DNA of 14,885 nt from Phocaeicola_A sp964514145 (lineage in GTDB: Bacteria > Bacteroidota > Bacteroidia > Bacteroidales > Bacteroidaceae), in contig CAZEPM010000050.1 in NCBI GenBank assembly GCA_964514145.1, forward strand, positions 1 through 14,885, read 5' to 3'. Of the stretch, positions 1-8,544 are shown piece after piece (within the stretch, counting starts at the first letter, position 1; each line of letters opens with the position of its first letter). The position numbers and the translations under genes were made by a program. The notes under the pieces are model-generated. The model did no database searches. It saw only the letters and a program-made list of their open reading frames with translations, and was not told the DNA's origin.

Positions 1-48
1 CTTGTTGCCGACAAGAAAAACGAGGTTTTTTCTGATATTCATTCTCAT
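1..48 (-). CDS. possible 5' end of an unidentified gene, cut by the left edge
   Basis: Reading leftwards from the ATG at 48-46, 16 codons stay open to the window edge and give MRMNIRKNLVFLVGNK; a second ATG lies two codons in. The same frame is open upstream to about position 129 (an in-frame TGA lies at 132-130), so the start could be further upstream, for example the GTG at 72-70. A Bacteroidetes-type promoter at 144-175 points into this reading frame, which is the main reason to call it. I do not recognise the protein, and 16 residues are too few for a family. A second minus-strand frame is also open here, so the frame choice is uncertain. Confidence 0.35.
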   Translation of the reverse strand, partial: MRMNIRKNLVFLVGNK

Positions 49-143
49 CGATTCGTCGGTATCGTCGCCCACCGTCTTGCCCGTTGTGTTGCGCCTACCC
101 GTGCCGGGTTGCAGATGTGTTGTCCGGTTTCAGTTGATAGCGG

Positions 144-175
144 CAAAAGTAATGGGTTGCTCTGCTATCGGTCAA
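144..175 (-). promoter_or_regulatory. Bacteroidetes-type promoter pointing left
   Basis: On the minus strand the -7 box TACTTTTG (151-144) fits TAnnTTTG exactly. A TTG at 175-173 sits 21 nt upstream, as expected for the -33 element. Transcription would begin near 137 and leave a leader of about 90 nt before the ATG at 48. It lies just after the stop of the AraC-type regulator, so the next minus-strand gene probably has its own promoter. Confidence 0.5.
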
Positions 176-197
176 TACCCGGAAATGGTGATAGTTT

Positions 198-1067
198 TCA
201 GCAGAGTTGCTTGCGGTAGGCGTTGGGCGACAGCTGTTGGTGTTTCTTGAAGAATTTTGAGAATGCGGCTTGATCGGCGAAGTGTAGTTCTTCGGCGATT
301 TGTTGGATGGAGAGGTTTTGGTCTTTGAGTAAGAGAATGGCTGTTTGGATGAGCCAACTGTCTATGACTGCGTGCGATGTCTGCTTGAATGTTTTTTTGA
401 CCGTGCGCGTGAGGTGTTTGGGCGAGATATTTAGCGCGTTGGCATAAAACACGACCTGATGTTCCGTTTTGTGGTGTTTTTTGACGAGTTCCAGAAAGTG
501 TAGCGTGATGAGTTTTTCTCGCTCGGAGGTATTGTCGATGTTTTTGTATTGCTTGAAAAAGATGTTGCCCAGCTCGAGTGTGTATTCTTTGAAATATAAT
601 TGGATGAGTTCTCTGCGGAAGGTGTGCGTCGGTTGGAGCAGTATTTGTTTCAGACGCATGAGGCATTGTTCCGGCAGGTCGACGTCTTCAGGCATGAGTC
701 TGAGGATGGGGATTTGTTGGAGGTTGATTACGTAAGAGTCCGGTATGGGGTGAAGGTTTTGCAGTGTTTGAAGAAAAAAAGCATCTTCCATAAACATACC
801 ATACGCTTTGATGTCTCTGCTGATGCGGGTTATCCGGAGTTTGCTGTGTGAAAACAGCTCTAAGTAGAACGGTGCTTGAATCTGGAAACTTTGGTCGTTG
901 AAGACAAATTCCATGTGACCTTGACACGCAAATATGAATGCGCGCATTTGAAGTGTTCGGTCGATGAGCTTGTGGAAAGTTGTCGGTAAGACCAACAGAA
1001 ATTCGTTTTCCAAACTGTGGGTTGCCGGAAAGAGATATGCCAGTTCTTTTTTGATGTTTGTTGTCAT
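198..1067 (-). CDS. AraC-family transcriptional regulator
   Basis: A 289-residue protein with the layout of an AraC/XylS regulator. The N-terminal part (about 1-180) is a likely cupin-like sensing or dimerisation domain. The C-terminal part (about 190-286) holds two helix-turn-helix motifs. The first lies around the segment with ALNISPKHLTRTVKKTF. The second is around LSIQQIAEELHFADQAAFSKFFKK and is followed by the usual family ending SPNAYRKQ. It should bind DNA in the cytoplasm as an activator or repressor; the ligand is unknown. The ATG at 1067 is chosen because a well-formed promoter ends about 20 nt upstream. The gene is divergent from the RND efflux operon across 194 nt, so it probably controls that operon; this rests on gene order only. 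The stop is the TGA at 200-198. Confidence 0.9.
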   Translation of the reverse strand: MTTNIKKELAYLFPATHSLENEFLLVLPTTFHKLIDRTLQMRAFIFACQGHMEFVFNDQSFQIQAPFYLELFSHSKLRITRISRDIKAYGMFMEDAFFLQTLQNLHPIPDSYVINLQQIPILRLMPEDVDLPEQCLMRLKQILLQPTHTFRRELIQLYFKEYTLELGNIFFKQYKNIDNTSEREKLITLHFLELVKKHHKTEHQVVFYANALNISPKHLTRTVKKTFKQTSHAVIDSWLIQTAILLLKDQNLSIQQIAEELHFADQAAFSKFFKKHQQLSPNAYRKQLC

Positions 1068-1087
1068 AATTATAAATAGAAGTCTGA

Positions 1088-1120
1088 CAAAGCTAATGAT
1101 TATAGTCTCAAATGGACAAA
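1088..1120 (-). promoter_or_regulatory. promoter of the AraC-type regulator
   Basis: On the minus strand, TTTG (1120-1117), a 21-nt spacer and TAGCTTTG (1095-1088) match both Bacteroidetes sigma-factor elements. Transcription should begin near 1081, giving a leader of only about 14 nt before the ATG at 1067. The -33 element overlaps one of three AAATG motifs (1110-1114, 1118-1122, 1131-1135), so a regulator bound there could block this promoter; that last point is inference. Confidence 0.65.
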
Positions 1121-1223
1121 TGAATGTACTAAATGAAAATTTGTTTTGTTAATAAACCGCAAGTATAAGCATAATAGACAATAAGATGTTCTGTATAAAC
1201 AAATAACCGTCTTGTGGCCACTT

Positions 1224-1231
1224 TATATTTG
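1224..1231 (+). promoter_or_regulatory. -7 box of the efflux operon promoter
   Basis: TATATTTG matches TAnnTTTG and ends 30 nt before the adaptor ATG, so transcription would start near 1238. No TTTG or TTG lies 19-21 nt upstream. A promoter with a good -7 and no -33 would fit one that depends on an activator such as the divergent AraC-type protein, but this is inference. Confidence 0.5.
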
Positions 1232-1261
1232 CCGGAAATTTAACGTAATTAAAAGAAGAGT

Positions 1262-2383
1262 ATGAAACAAAAAGGCAATGTTTTTGCGATGTGTGCAGGC
1301 TTGTTGTTGTTCGTCGGTTGTCAGTCGTCCGGTCGGCAACCGGCAGCAGAAAGCAATTATCCGTTGATAACTTTACAACCGGAAGACCGTCGGTTGTCGG
1401 TAAAATATTCAGCCGTAATCGAGGGAAAGCAAGATGTGGAAGTCCGTCCGCAGGTTTCTGGTACGATTACTCAGGTATGCGTAGAAGAAGGGGATCAGGT
1501 GAGTAAAGGACAAGTATTGTTTGTGATAGACAGAGTGCCGTATGAAGCTGCTTTGCAACGGGCTAAGGCTTCGGTTGCTGCGGCTGAGGCTGATGAGGCG
1601 ATAGCCAAACAGCGTCTTGAGGGAAAGCAGGCATTGTATGCAGAGCGGGTGGTGTCTGATTTTGAGCTACGCGATGCGGAAAATTCATACAAGAGTGCTC
1701 AGGCAGCATTGCTTCTGGCTCAGGCCGATGAAAAAGATGCGGCCAACAATCTTTCGTACACACTTGTCCGTAGTCCGGTGGATGGTTATGCAGGAATGAC
1801 GTCTTGCCGTGTCGGTACGCTGGTCAGCTCTTCGATGACAGATCCGCTGATTCAGGTATCTGACAATTCGGAGATGCGTGTCTATTTCTCGCTGACCGAG
1901 AAGCAAGTGCTGGCCTTGACTGCTCAATATGGCTCGCTGAAGGTTGCTTTGGCGTCTTTCCCGGAAGTCTCTTTGGAGCTGAATGATGGTTCGGTTTACG
2001 AGGAAAAGGGTAAGATTGACGTCATTAGCGGCATGATAAATAAGACAACCGGTACGGTGACCGTGCGGGCAATGTTTCCCAATCGGAACAATCGGTTGTT
2101 GAGCGGAGGTTCGGCCAATATCATTCTGCCATACGATCGCCGGCAATGTATTGTGATACCGCAGGAAGCCACGTATGAAATACAAGATCGGGTGTTCGCT
2201 TATCGAGTGGTCGACGGGAAGGCTGTCTCTGCGTCAATAGAGGTATTTGGTATCAATGATGGCAAGGAATACATTGTGGAAAAGGGTCTTGAAGTCGGCG
2301 ATGTCATAGTAGCTGAGGGTGCCGGACTGTTGAAAGAAGGTACGGTGGTAGCTGTTTCAAATGTGGAGGAGGAAGCGAAATGA
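1262..2383 (+). CDS. RND efflux periplasmic adaptor (membrane fusion) lipoprotein
   Basis: A 373-residue AcrA/MexA-family adaptor. Residues 1-20 are a lipoprotein signal: basic start, hydrophobic stretch and lipobox FVGC, with Cys20 lipidated. No acidic residues follow the cysteine (CQSSGRQ), which fits a periplasm-facing anchor. Residues about 58-91 form the first half of a biotinyl-lipoyl-like domain (VRPQVSG, then EEGDQVSKGQVLF). An Ala/Glu-rich helical hairpin runs from about 95 to 170. The second lipoyl half follows (YTLVRSPVDGYAG), then a beta-barrel and the membrane-proximal domain ending near residue 370. It links the inner-membrane pump to the outer-membrane channel. Its TGA overlaps the pump ATG by 4 nt, so the two are translationally coupled. 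The exported substrate cannot be told from sequence. Confidence 0.94.
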   Translation: MKQKGNVFAMCAGLLLFVGCQSSGRQPAAESNYPLITLQPEDRRLSVKYSAVIEGKQDVEVRPQVSGTITQVCVEEGDQVSKGQVLFVIDRVPYEAALQRAKASVAAAEADEAIAKQRLEGKQALYAERVVSDFELRDAENSYKSAQAALLLAQADEKDAANNLSYTLVRSPVDGYAGMTSCRVGTLVSSSMTDPLIQVSDNSEMRVYFSLTEKQVLALTAQYGSLKVALASFPEVSLELNDGSVYEEKGKIDVISGMINKTTGTVTVRAMFPNRNNRLLSGGSANIILPYDRRQCIVIPQEATYEIQDRVFAYRVVDGKAVSASIEVFGINDGKEYIVEKGLEVGDVIVAEGAGLLKEGTVVAVSNVEEEAK

Positions 2384-5300
2384 AGTTGAAGTTATTTATT
2401 GATAGGCCGATTCTGTCGATCGTAGTCTCGGTAGTCATCTTGGTTGCCGGTCTTATCGGACTATATGCTTTGTCGGTTGAACAATATCCCGACATTGCAC
2501 CACCTACGATTCGGGTATCGACCACCTATAGCGGAGCCAGTGCCGAGACGGTGCAGAAGAGTGTGATTGTGCCATTGGAAGAAGCTATCAATGGTGTTGA
2601 AAATATGACCTACATGATATCGACTGCCAGTAATACGGGTAGTGCAGAGATAACCGTCTATTTCAAGCAGGGAAGTGATCCCGATATGGCTGCGATCAAT
2701 GTGCAGAACAAGGTTTCCACGGCCACGTCTTTGCTGCCGGCTGAGGTTACTCAGGTTGGTGTCACTACGATGAAACGCCAGAACAGTATGCTGAAGATTT
2801 TTGCTTTGTATAGTCCTAACGGCACTTATGACGAGACCTTCCTGACCAATTACATGAGCATCAACATCAAACCACAACTGCAGCGTATCTCTGGTGTGGG
2901 AGAGGTCAATGTGATGGGTGGAGACTATGCCATGCGTATATGGCTAAAGCCGGATGTTATGGCACAGTATGAGTTGGAACCAAGCGATGTAGAGAATGCC
3001 TTGTCGAGCCAGAATATTGAGGCTTCTGCCGGTGCGTTGGGTGAAGATTCACAGAATGTCTATCAATATACCTTGAAGTACAGAGGACGTCTGGAGACAG
3101 AGCAGGAGTTTGAAAACATCGTAATCAGAGCTTATGACGATGGGCGTGTTTTGCGTTTGAAAGATATTGCTACCGTCGAACTGGGCGCGCAGAGCTACAC
3201 TTACGAAGGTAGAGTCAACGGTTATCCGGGCACTATGTGTATGATTAACCAGATAGCCGGCACCAATGCCAACGAGATTATTACAGAAATTAACAGCTAT
3301 TTAGATGAGCTGGAGAGTGAACTGCCGGAAGATATGGAGTTGGTTGAGCTGATGAGTACCAAGAATTTCCTGGATGCTTCCATCAACGAAGTTATCAAGA
3401 CACTGATGGAAGCCATCATGTTGGTCGTCTTGGTGGTATATGTTTTCTTGCAGAATCCCCGTTCCACACTCATTCCTACCATCAGTATCTTTGTGGCATT
3501 GATAGGAACGTTTGCCGCACTCTATATTGCCGGATTCAGTATCAACTTGCTGACTCTGTTCGCATTAGTGTTAGCTATCGGTACGATTGTCGACGATGCA
3601 ATTATTGTTGTCGAGGCCGTACAGGCACGTTTTGACGAAGGTTATCGCTCGCCCTATAAAGCTTCGGTAGATGCGATGAGCAACATTTCTTCAGCCATTG
3701 TAACCTCTACACTGGTCTTTATGGCCGTGTTTGTTCCGGTGTCGTTCATGGGAGGTACTTCCGGTGTGTTTTACACGCAGTTTGGCATAACGATGGCCGT
3801 ATCCGTAGGTTTGTCGGCGGTCAATGCTCTGACTCTTTCGCCGGCGCTGTGTGCACTGATTTTACGACCGAACGAGATTGTTGTCGAGGGCAAACGTCTG
3901 GAGTTTTCCACCCGTTTCCGTTTGGCTTTCGATGCTTCTTTCCGTCGGTTACTGTATAAATATAAAAACGGAGCCAAATTTTTCATCAAGCGCAAATGGA
4001 TGGCATGGACTTCGTTGGCTGTTTCCGTCATTGTGTTGTTCTTGCTGATGAGTACTACCAAAACCAGTCTTGTGCCGTCGGAAGACACCGGTTCAATTTT
4101 TATTAGTGTCGATACGCCGGCGGGTAGCACATTGGCCGAAACCTCAAGCATTCTGCAAAAGATAGAAAAAGAGTTGATGAACATGCCTCAGATAGAAAAT
4201 TTCAACCGCATGGCCGGCTTCAGTATGGGCTCCGGAGAAGGATCGTCGCATGGTATGTTTATTGTCAAGCTGAAACATTGGGATGAACGTAAAGGCAACG
4301 AAAACAGCGTAGAAGCTATTACGGAAGAAATCTACCGGCTGACGAATCACATCAAAGACGCCAACATTTTTGTTTTTGCTCCGCCGATGATTACAGGCTA
4401 CGGAACAGGAAACAGTTTTGAAGTCTATCTGCAAGACCGTTCCGGACGCGGTGTAGATGCCTTGAGCGAGGTGACCAACAATTTCCTTTCCGCTCTCAAC
4501 CAGCGTCCGGAGATTCAGATGGCCTATACTTCGTTTAACACCAACTATCCGCAATATCGTGTTGAGATTGACGAAGCCCAATGTTTGCGGGCGGGTACGA
4601 CGACCGATGCCGTGCTTTCTGTCTTGTCCGGCTATTTGGGCAGTGTGTATGCTTCAAATTTCAATCGTTTTACGAAACTCTATCGTGTCATCATACAGGC
4701 GCCTTCCGACCAACGGAACAATCTGCAGTCACTAGACAATATCTATGTGAAGACCTCAGACGGCATGGCGCCGGTCAGCCAGTTTGTGAAGCTGACCAAG
4801 ACTTATGGTTCGGAGTCGCTCACGCGTTTCAATCTGTTCACGGCCATCACGGTGTATGGCATGCCGGCCGACGGATACAGTTCGGGTGATGTGATTGGTG
4901 CCATCAGTGAGGTTGCGTCACAGACATTGCCCACCGGCTATGGCTATGAGTTCTCCGGTATGACGCGTGAAGAATCCCAGATGAACGATTCGAACAACAC
5001 GGTAATCATCTATGCGGTGTGCGTCTTGTTCATCTATCTCATTCTGTGCGGACTCTACGAGAGTTTGTTCGTCCCGATGGCGGTTATCCTTTCCGTGCCT
5101 TTTGGTCTGATGGGCAGTTTCCTCTTTGCGCGTATTTGGGGTATAGAAAACAACATCTATCTGCAGACCGGTCTGATTATGCTGATTGGATTACTCTCGA
5201 AGACTGCGATTCTCATCACGGAATATGCTGTTGAACGGCGTCAACGCGGCATGACGCTCGTACAGGCTGCCATTTCGGCTGCTTCAGTCCGTTTCCGTCC

Positions 5301-5520
5301 GATACTGATGACCATGATGACCATGGTGTTCGGACTCTTGCCTTTGATGTTTGCTTTCGGCGTAGGGGCCAACGGAAACCAGTCGCTAGGCGTAGGAACG
5401 GTCGGCGGACTGATTGTGGGAGGTATAGCACTATTGTTTGTAACGCCGGCATTCTTCATTGTATTTCAAGCCATCGAAGAGCGGGTTATGGGTAAACGTA
5501 AACAAGACAGAAATATATGA
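2380..5520 (+). CDS. RND efflux pump, HAE1 family inner-membrane transporter
   Basis: A 1046-residue proton-driven RND transporter of AcrB/MexB type and full family length. It opens with FIDRPILSIVVSVV and VEQYPDIAPPTIRVSTTYSG, the classic HAE1 start with TM1 and the porter domain. TM4 carries the proton-relay pair Asp405-Asp406 (GTIVDDAIIVVE), equivalent to AcrB Asp407/408. TM10 carries Lys941 (GLLSKTAILITEYA), equivalent to AcrB Lys940. Two periplasmic porter/docking loops lie between TM1-2 and TM7-8, for 12 membrane helices in all. It takes substrates from the periplasm or inner membrane and drives them through the adaptor and outer-membrane factor. The start codon overlaps the adaptor stop (ATGA), and its own stop overlaps the next start in the same way. 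HAE1 relatives export drugs, detergents or bile acids; which applies here is unknown. Confidence 0.97.
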   Translation: MKLKLFIDRPILSIVVSVVILVAGLIGLYALSVEQYPDIAPPTIRVSTTYSGASAETVQKSVIVPLEEAINGVENMTYMISTASNTGSAEITVYFKQGSDPDMAAINVQNKVSTATSLLPAEVTQVGVTTMKRQNSMLKIFALYSPNGTYDETFLTNYMSINIKPQLQRISGVGEVNVMGGDYAMRIWLKPDVMAQYELEPSDVENALSSQNIEASAGALGEDSQNVYQYTLKYRGRLETEQEFENIVIRAYDDGRVLRLKDIATVELGAQSYTYEGRVNGYPGTMCMINQIAGTNANEIITEINSYLDELESELPEDMELVELMSTKNFLDASINEVIKTLMEAIMLVVLVVYVFLQNPRSTLIPTISIFVALIGTFAALYIAGFSINLLTLFALVLAIGTIVDDAIIVVEAVQARFDEGYRSPYKASVDAMSNISSAIVTSTLVFMAVFVPVSFMGGTSGVFYTQFGITMAVSVGLSAVNALTLSPALCALILRPNEIVVEGKRLEFSTRFRLAFDASFRRLLYKYKNGAKFFIKRKWMAWTSLAVSVIVLFLLMSTTKTSLVPSEDTGSIFISVDTPAGSTLAETSSILQKIEKELMNMPQIENFNRMAGFSMGSGEGSSHGMFIVKLKHWDERKGNENSVEAITEEIYRLTNHIKDANIFVFAPPMITGYGTGNSFEVYLQDRSGRGVDALSEVTNNFLSALNQRPEIQMAYTSFNTNYPQYRVEIDEAQCLRAGTTTDAVLSVLSGYLGSVYASNFNRFTKLYRVIIQAPSDQRNNLQSLDNIYVKTSDGMAPVSQFVKLTKTYGSESLTRFNLFTAITVYGMPADGYSSGDVIGAISEVASQTLPTGYGYEFSGMTREESQMNDSNNTVIIYAVCVLFIYLILCGLYESLFVPMAVILSVPFGLMGSFLFARIWGIENNIYLQTGLIMLIGLLSKTAILITEYAVERRQRGMTLVQAAISAASVRFRPILMTMMTMVFGLLPLMFAFGVGANGNQSLGVGTVGGLIVGGIALLFVTPAFFIVFQAIEERVMGKRKQDRNI

Positions 5521-6893
5521 AAAAGTTAGTATATATCATTGTGAGCATGGCAAGTGTCCTTGTCTCATTGAGCGCTTGCTCGATTTATGGCCGTTATCAT
5601 CGTCCGGATCAGCTGCCGGTTGACAGCCTTTATCGTTACGACACAGTGTCAACTGCCGATACGGTTACGCTCGGCGATTATTCGTGGGAAGATTTGTTTC
5701 AAGACTCGTTGCTGCAAAGACTGATTACTTACGGCCTCGAACACAACACCGACATGCAGGTAGCCTTGCTGCGTGTCGATCAGGCCAAGTCGCAGTTACA
5801 GGCCGCCCGACTATCGTTTCTCCCCTCGCTGACGCTTTCTCCTGAGGGAAGCATTTCCAAGTCTAATGGAACCAGTGTCAAGACTTACGACCTGGCAGTG
5901 CAGGCTAGTTGGGAAATCGATTTGTTCGGCAATCTGCGCAATGCCAAGCAAGCGGCCAAATCAGCTTTGTTGGAGCAACAAGCCTATCAGTTAGCCGTGC
6001 GATCTAATCTGATAGCTTCGATTGCCAATAGCTATTATTCGTTGTTGGCGCTCGATGAGCAGGTGGCCATCAGTGCGGCTACGCTTGAAGTCTGGCGCGA
6101 ACAGGTACGCACCATGCAGGCACGTTTCAAGGTGGGTGAGGAAACGGAGAGTGCGGTGACACAGGCACAAGCCAGTTGTTTCGAACTGGAGGCTGCGTAT
6201 GTCGATCTTTTGCGTCAGCAGCGCGAAGTGGAGAATGCGTTGTGCACCTTGTTGGGCATGACTTCGCAATCCATTCCGCGCACGACGCTTGCCGAGCAGC
6301 AACCGGTGGAATGTGTGGCCACCGGTGTGCCGCTGAGACTCTTGTCGAAACGTCCGGACGTGGTGCAAGCTGAAATGACGCTAGCAGGCGCTTACTACAC
6401 TGTGTTGCAGGCGCGTTCGGCTTTTTATCCGAACCTGACGCTGACGGGAAGCGCCGGTTGGACAAATGCACTGGGCGAAGTAGTGACCAATCCGGGCGGC
6501 TGGTTGTTGTCGGCCATCGGTTCGCTGACACAGCCCATTTTCAACCGAGGTACACTCGTGTCGAACCTGCGCGTGTCGAAAGACGAAGAACAGATCGCGT
6601 TGCTTAACTACCGTCAGACCTTGCTCAATGCCGGCGAAGAAGTCAACAACGCTCTCTTTGCCTTAGAGACTGCCGGCAAGAGTCTGGAAAACCATGAGTC
6701 GCAGTGCCGACAGCTGGAGCGTGCCGTGCGGGTAACCGAGTCGCTCTATAAGACAGGAAACGCCACCTATTTAGAGTGTCTCACCGCTCGCCAATCGTTG
6801 CTGAACGCACGTCTGAATGTGGTGACGGATCAACTTACTTATTTGCAAGGTACGGTCAGCCTCTATAACGCTTTGGGTGGCGGTACCGACTAA
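5517..6893 (+). CDS. outer-membrane efflux factor lipoprotein (TolC/OprM/NodT type)
   Basis: A 458-residue outer-membrane factor that completes the tripartite pump. Residues 1-21 are a lipoprotein signal with lipobox LSAC and Cys21. The mature part has two OEP repeats, each alternating long helices and beta strands: roughly 55-245 and 260-450. Features typical of the NodT group are the early YGRYHRPDQLP, the SWEIDLFGNLRNAKQ strand-turn, the inter-repeat PLRLLSKRPDVVQAE and the second SLTQPIFNRGTLVSN. It should trimerise into a channel across the outer membrane and periplasm. Its ATG overlaps the pump stop by 4 nt, so all three subunits probably come from one mRNA. Nothing looks truncated. Confidence 0.95.
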   Translation: MKKLVYIIVSMASVLVSLSACSIYGRYHRPDQLPVDSLYRYDTVSTADTVTLGDYSWEDLFQDSLLQRLITYGLEHNTDMQVALLRVDQAKSQLQAARLSFLPSLTLSPEGSISKSNGTSVKTYDLAVQASWEIDLFGNLRNAKQAAKSALLEQQAYQLAVRSNLIASIANSYYSLLALDEQVAISAATLEVWREQVRTMQARFKVGEETESAVTQAQASCFELEAAYVDLLRQQREVENALCTLLGMTSQSIPRTTLAEQQPVECVATGVPLRLLSKRPDVVQAEMTLAGAYYTVLQARSAFYPNLTLTGSAGWTNALGEVVTNPGGWLLSAIGSLTQPIFNRGTLVSNLRVSKDEEQIALLNYRQTLLNAGEEVNNALFALETAGKSLENHESQCRQLERAVRVTESLYKTGNATYLECLTARQSLLNARLNVVTDQLTYLQGTVSLYNALGGGTD

Positions 6894-6897
6894 AAAG

Positions 6898-6916
6898 AGG
6901 CCTTGCTGACCGGCCT
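6898..6916 (+). terminator. weak hairpin after the efflux operon, possible terminator
   Basis: Five nt after the stop, AGGCC (6898-6902) and GGCCT (6912-6916) can pair around a 9-nt loop. Only a T/A mix (TACTTATC) follows rather than a run of T, so factor-independent termination is doubtful. The rest of the gap up to the ahcY promoter (6917-7018) shows no gene or other convincing element. Confidence 0.35.
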
Positions 6917-7018
6917 TACTTATCGTGCTGGTTACGCCCGACTATCCTGCTGGGCAAGGCTGGACACCGTAATATCTGGGGTTATTTGGTGTTCGGCTTG
7001 CGCTTACAGGGTGTCGGG

Positions 7019-7050
7019 TTTGTGCTTGCATAGTTTTATTTCTATCTTTG
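7019..7050 (+). promoter_or_regulatory. ahcY promoter
   Basis: TTTG (7019-7022), a 20-nt spacer and TATCTTTG (7043-7050) match both Bacteroidetes sigma elements. Transcription should begin near 7057 and give a leader of about 33 nt. This shows that in-frame codons before 7057 cannot be translated from this promoter, and fixes the ATG at 7090 as the start. The leader is too short for a riboswitch. Confidence 0.7.
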
Positions 7051-7089
7051 CAGGAATTACGAAAAACAACTGTAAATAAAGATAGCTAT

Positions 7090-8508
7090 ATGTCAGAAAA
7101 ATTATTTTCACATCTGTCCCATAAGGTGGCAGACCTTTCACTGGCTGAGTTCGGGCGTCAAGAAATCGACATGGCCGAGAAGGAAATGCCCGGCCTGATG
7201 GCGCTTCGCGAAAAATATGGCCGGACACAACCGCTGAAAGGAGCCCGCATCATGGGGTCACTGCATATGACCATCCAGACGGCTGTGTTGATTAAAACAC
7301 TGGTAGAGCTGGGAGCAACGGTGCGCTGGTGTTCATGCAACATCTATTCTACACAAGATCATGCAGCGGCAGCCATTGCAGACATGGGCATTCCGGTGTT
7401 TGCTTGGAAGGGTGAGACGCTGGCCGACTATTGGTGGTGCACGTTGCAAGCTCTTGATTTCGGTGAGGGCAAAGGGCCTAACATGATTGTCGATGATGGT
7501 GGCGACGCAACCCTGATGATTCACAAAGGGGTCGAGGCTGAGCGAAATCCTGCGGTGTTGGATGCGGAAGTCCATGCCGAAGACGAGATAGAATTGTTTG
7601 CCATTCTGAAACGCGTGTTGGCCGAGCGTTCGACACATTGGCAGAACATAGCCAAGGAGGTTCGCGGTGTGTCGGAAGAGACGACTACCGGCGTGCATCG
7701 TTTGTATCAGATGCAAGAAGAAGGCAAACTGTTGTTCCCGGCGTTCAATGTCAACGATTCTGTAACCAAGAGTAAATTCGACAATCTGTATGGCTGTCGC
7801 GAATCATTGGCCGATGGTATTAAGCGGGCTACGGATGTGATGATTGCCGGCAAAGTGGTTGTGGTGTGTGGTTATGGTGATGTTGGCAAGGGATGTGCCC
7901 ACTCCATGCGTTCGTATGGAGCAAGGATCTTGGTGACGGAAATCGACCCGATTTGTGCGCTTCAGGCAGCCATGGAGGGCTTTCAGGTAGTGACCATGGA
8001 AGAAGCCTGCACGCAGGGTAATATTTTTGTGACGACAACGGGCAATATCGACATTATCCGTATCGACCACATGGAGCAGATGCCTGATCAGGCCATTGTA
8101 TGCAACATCGGTCATTTCGACAACGAGATTCAGGTCGATGCCCTCAAACATTACACAGGCATCCGCCGTGTCAATGTGAAGCCGCAGGTCGACCGTTATT
8201 TCTTCCCCGACGGTCACTCCATCATCTTGCTGGCCGACGGTCGTCTGGTCAATCTGGGTTGTGCGACTGGTCATCCGTCATTTGTGATGAGCAATTCGTT
8301 TACCAATCAGACGTTGGCACAGATTGAATTGTTCAACAACCATTACGACATCGATGTCTATCGTTTGCCCAAGAAGTTGGACGAAGAGGTTGCCCGTCTT
8401 CATTTGGAGCGCATTGGTGTGCATCTGACTACGCTGACACCTCAACAGGCAGCCTATATTGGTGTTTCGGTTGACGGCCCGTATAAGGCGGAACACTATC
8501 GATATTGA
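7090..8508 (+). CDS. ahcY: adenosylhomocysteinase (S-adenosylhomocysteine hydrolase)
   Basis: A 472-residue cytosolic NAD-dependent enzyme that reversibly splits S-adenosylhomocysteine into adenosine and homocysteine, clearing the product inhibitor of SAM-dependent methylation. Catalytic residues are in place (human numbers in brackets): Asp136 (131) in VDDGGDATLM, Glu197 (156) in GVSEETTTG, Lys227 (186), Asp231 (190), Asn232 (191) and Cys236 (195) in VTKSKFDNLYGC. The NAD-binding motif GYGDVGKG is at 261-268. The C-terminal tail PYKAEHYRY supplies Lys466 and Tyr470, which reach the neighbouring subunit's cofactor. The +41 offset reflects the roughly 40-residue insertion seen in bacterial and plant forms. 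The start is set by the promoter at 7019-7050. A YfhO-family gene follows after 36 nt, with no obvious terminator or promoter between, so they may be co-transcribed without sharing a pathway. Confidence 0.97.
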   Translation: MSEKLFSHLSHKVADLSLAEFGRQEIDMAEKEMPGLMALREKYGRTQPLKGARIMGSLHMTIQTAVLIKTLVELGATVRWCSCNIYSTQDHAAAAIADMGIPVFAWKGETLADYWWCTLQALDFGEGKGPNMIVDDGGDATLMIHKGVEAERNPAVLDAEVHAEDEIELFAILKRVLAERSTHWQNIAKEVRGVSEETTTGVHRLYQMQEEGKLLFPAFNVNDSVTKSKFDNLYGCRESLADGIKRATDVMIAGKVVVVCGYGDVGKGCAHSMRSYGARILVTEIDPICALQAAMEGFQVVTMEEACTQGNIFVTTTGNIDIIRIDHMEQMPDQAIVCNIGHFDNEIQVDALKHYTGIRRVNVKPQVDRYFFPDGHSIILLADGRLVNLGCATGHPSFVMSNSFTNQTLAQIELFNNHYDIDVYRLPKKLDEEVARLHLERIGVHLTTLTPQQAAYIGVSVDGPYKAEHYRY

Positions 8509-8544
8509 TATGGTAACAACTAACCTTTTTTTGTTTTCAAAGCG

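Noticed and set aside
160..206. An imperfect stem (CTCTGCTATC with GATAG and AGCAGAG) at the 3' end of the AraC gene, as a terminator
   Set aside because: The right arm is split by five bases and no T-run follows on the minus strand. It also overlaps the next promoter's -33 element.
2..250. An 82-codon plus-strand reading frame at the left end
   Set aside because: It overlaps the AraC 3' end and a minus-strand promoter, and its translation has no recognisable protein character.
6901..6959. CCTTGC and GCAAGG as distant arms of a larger hairpin
   Set aside because: Six-base arms 47 nt apart are likely chance.
7048..7089. A longer ahcY start at a TTG 14 codons upstream
   Set aside because: The TTG lies inside the -7 box, before the likely transcription start. 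The ATG at 7090 gives the normal family N-terminus (MSEKLFSHL).
6894..7089. A possible SAH or SAM riboswitch before ahcY
   Set aside because: The predicted leader after the promoter is only about 33 nt, and I see no conserved aptamer-like helices in it.
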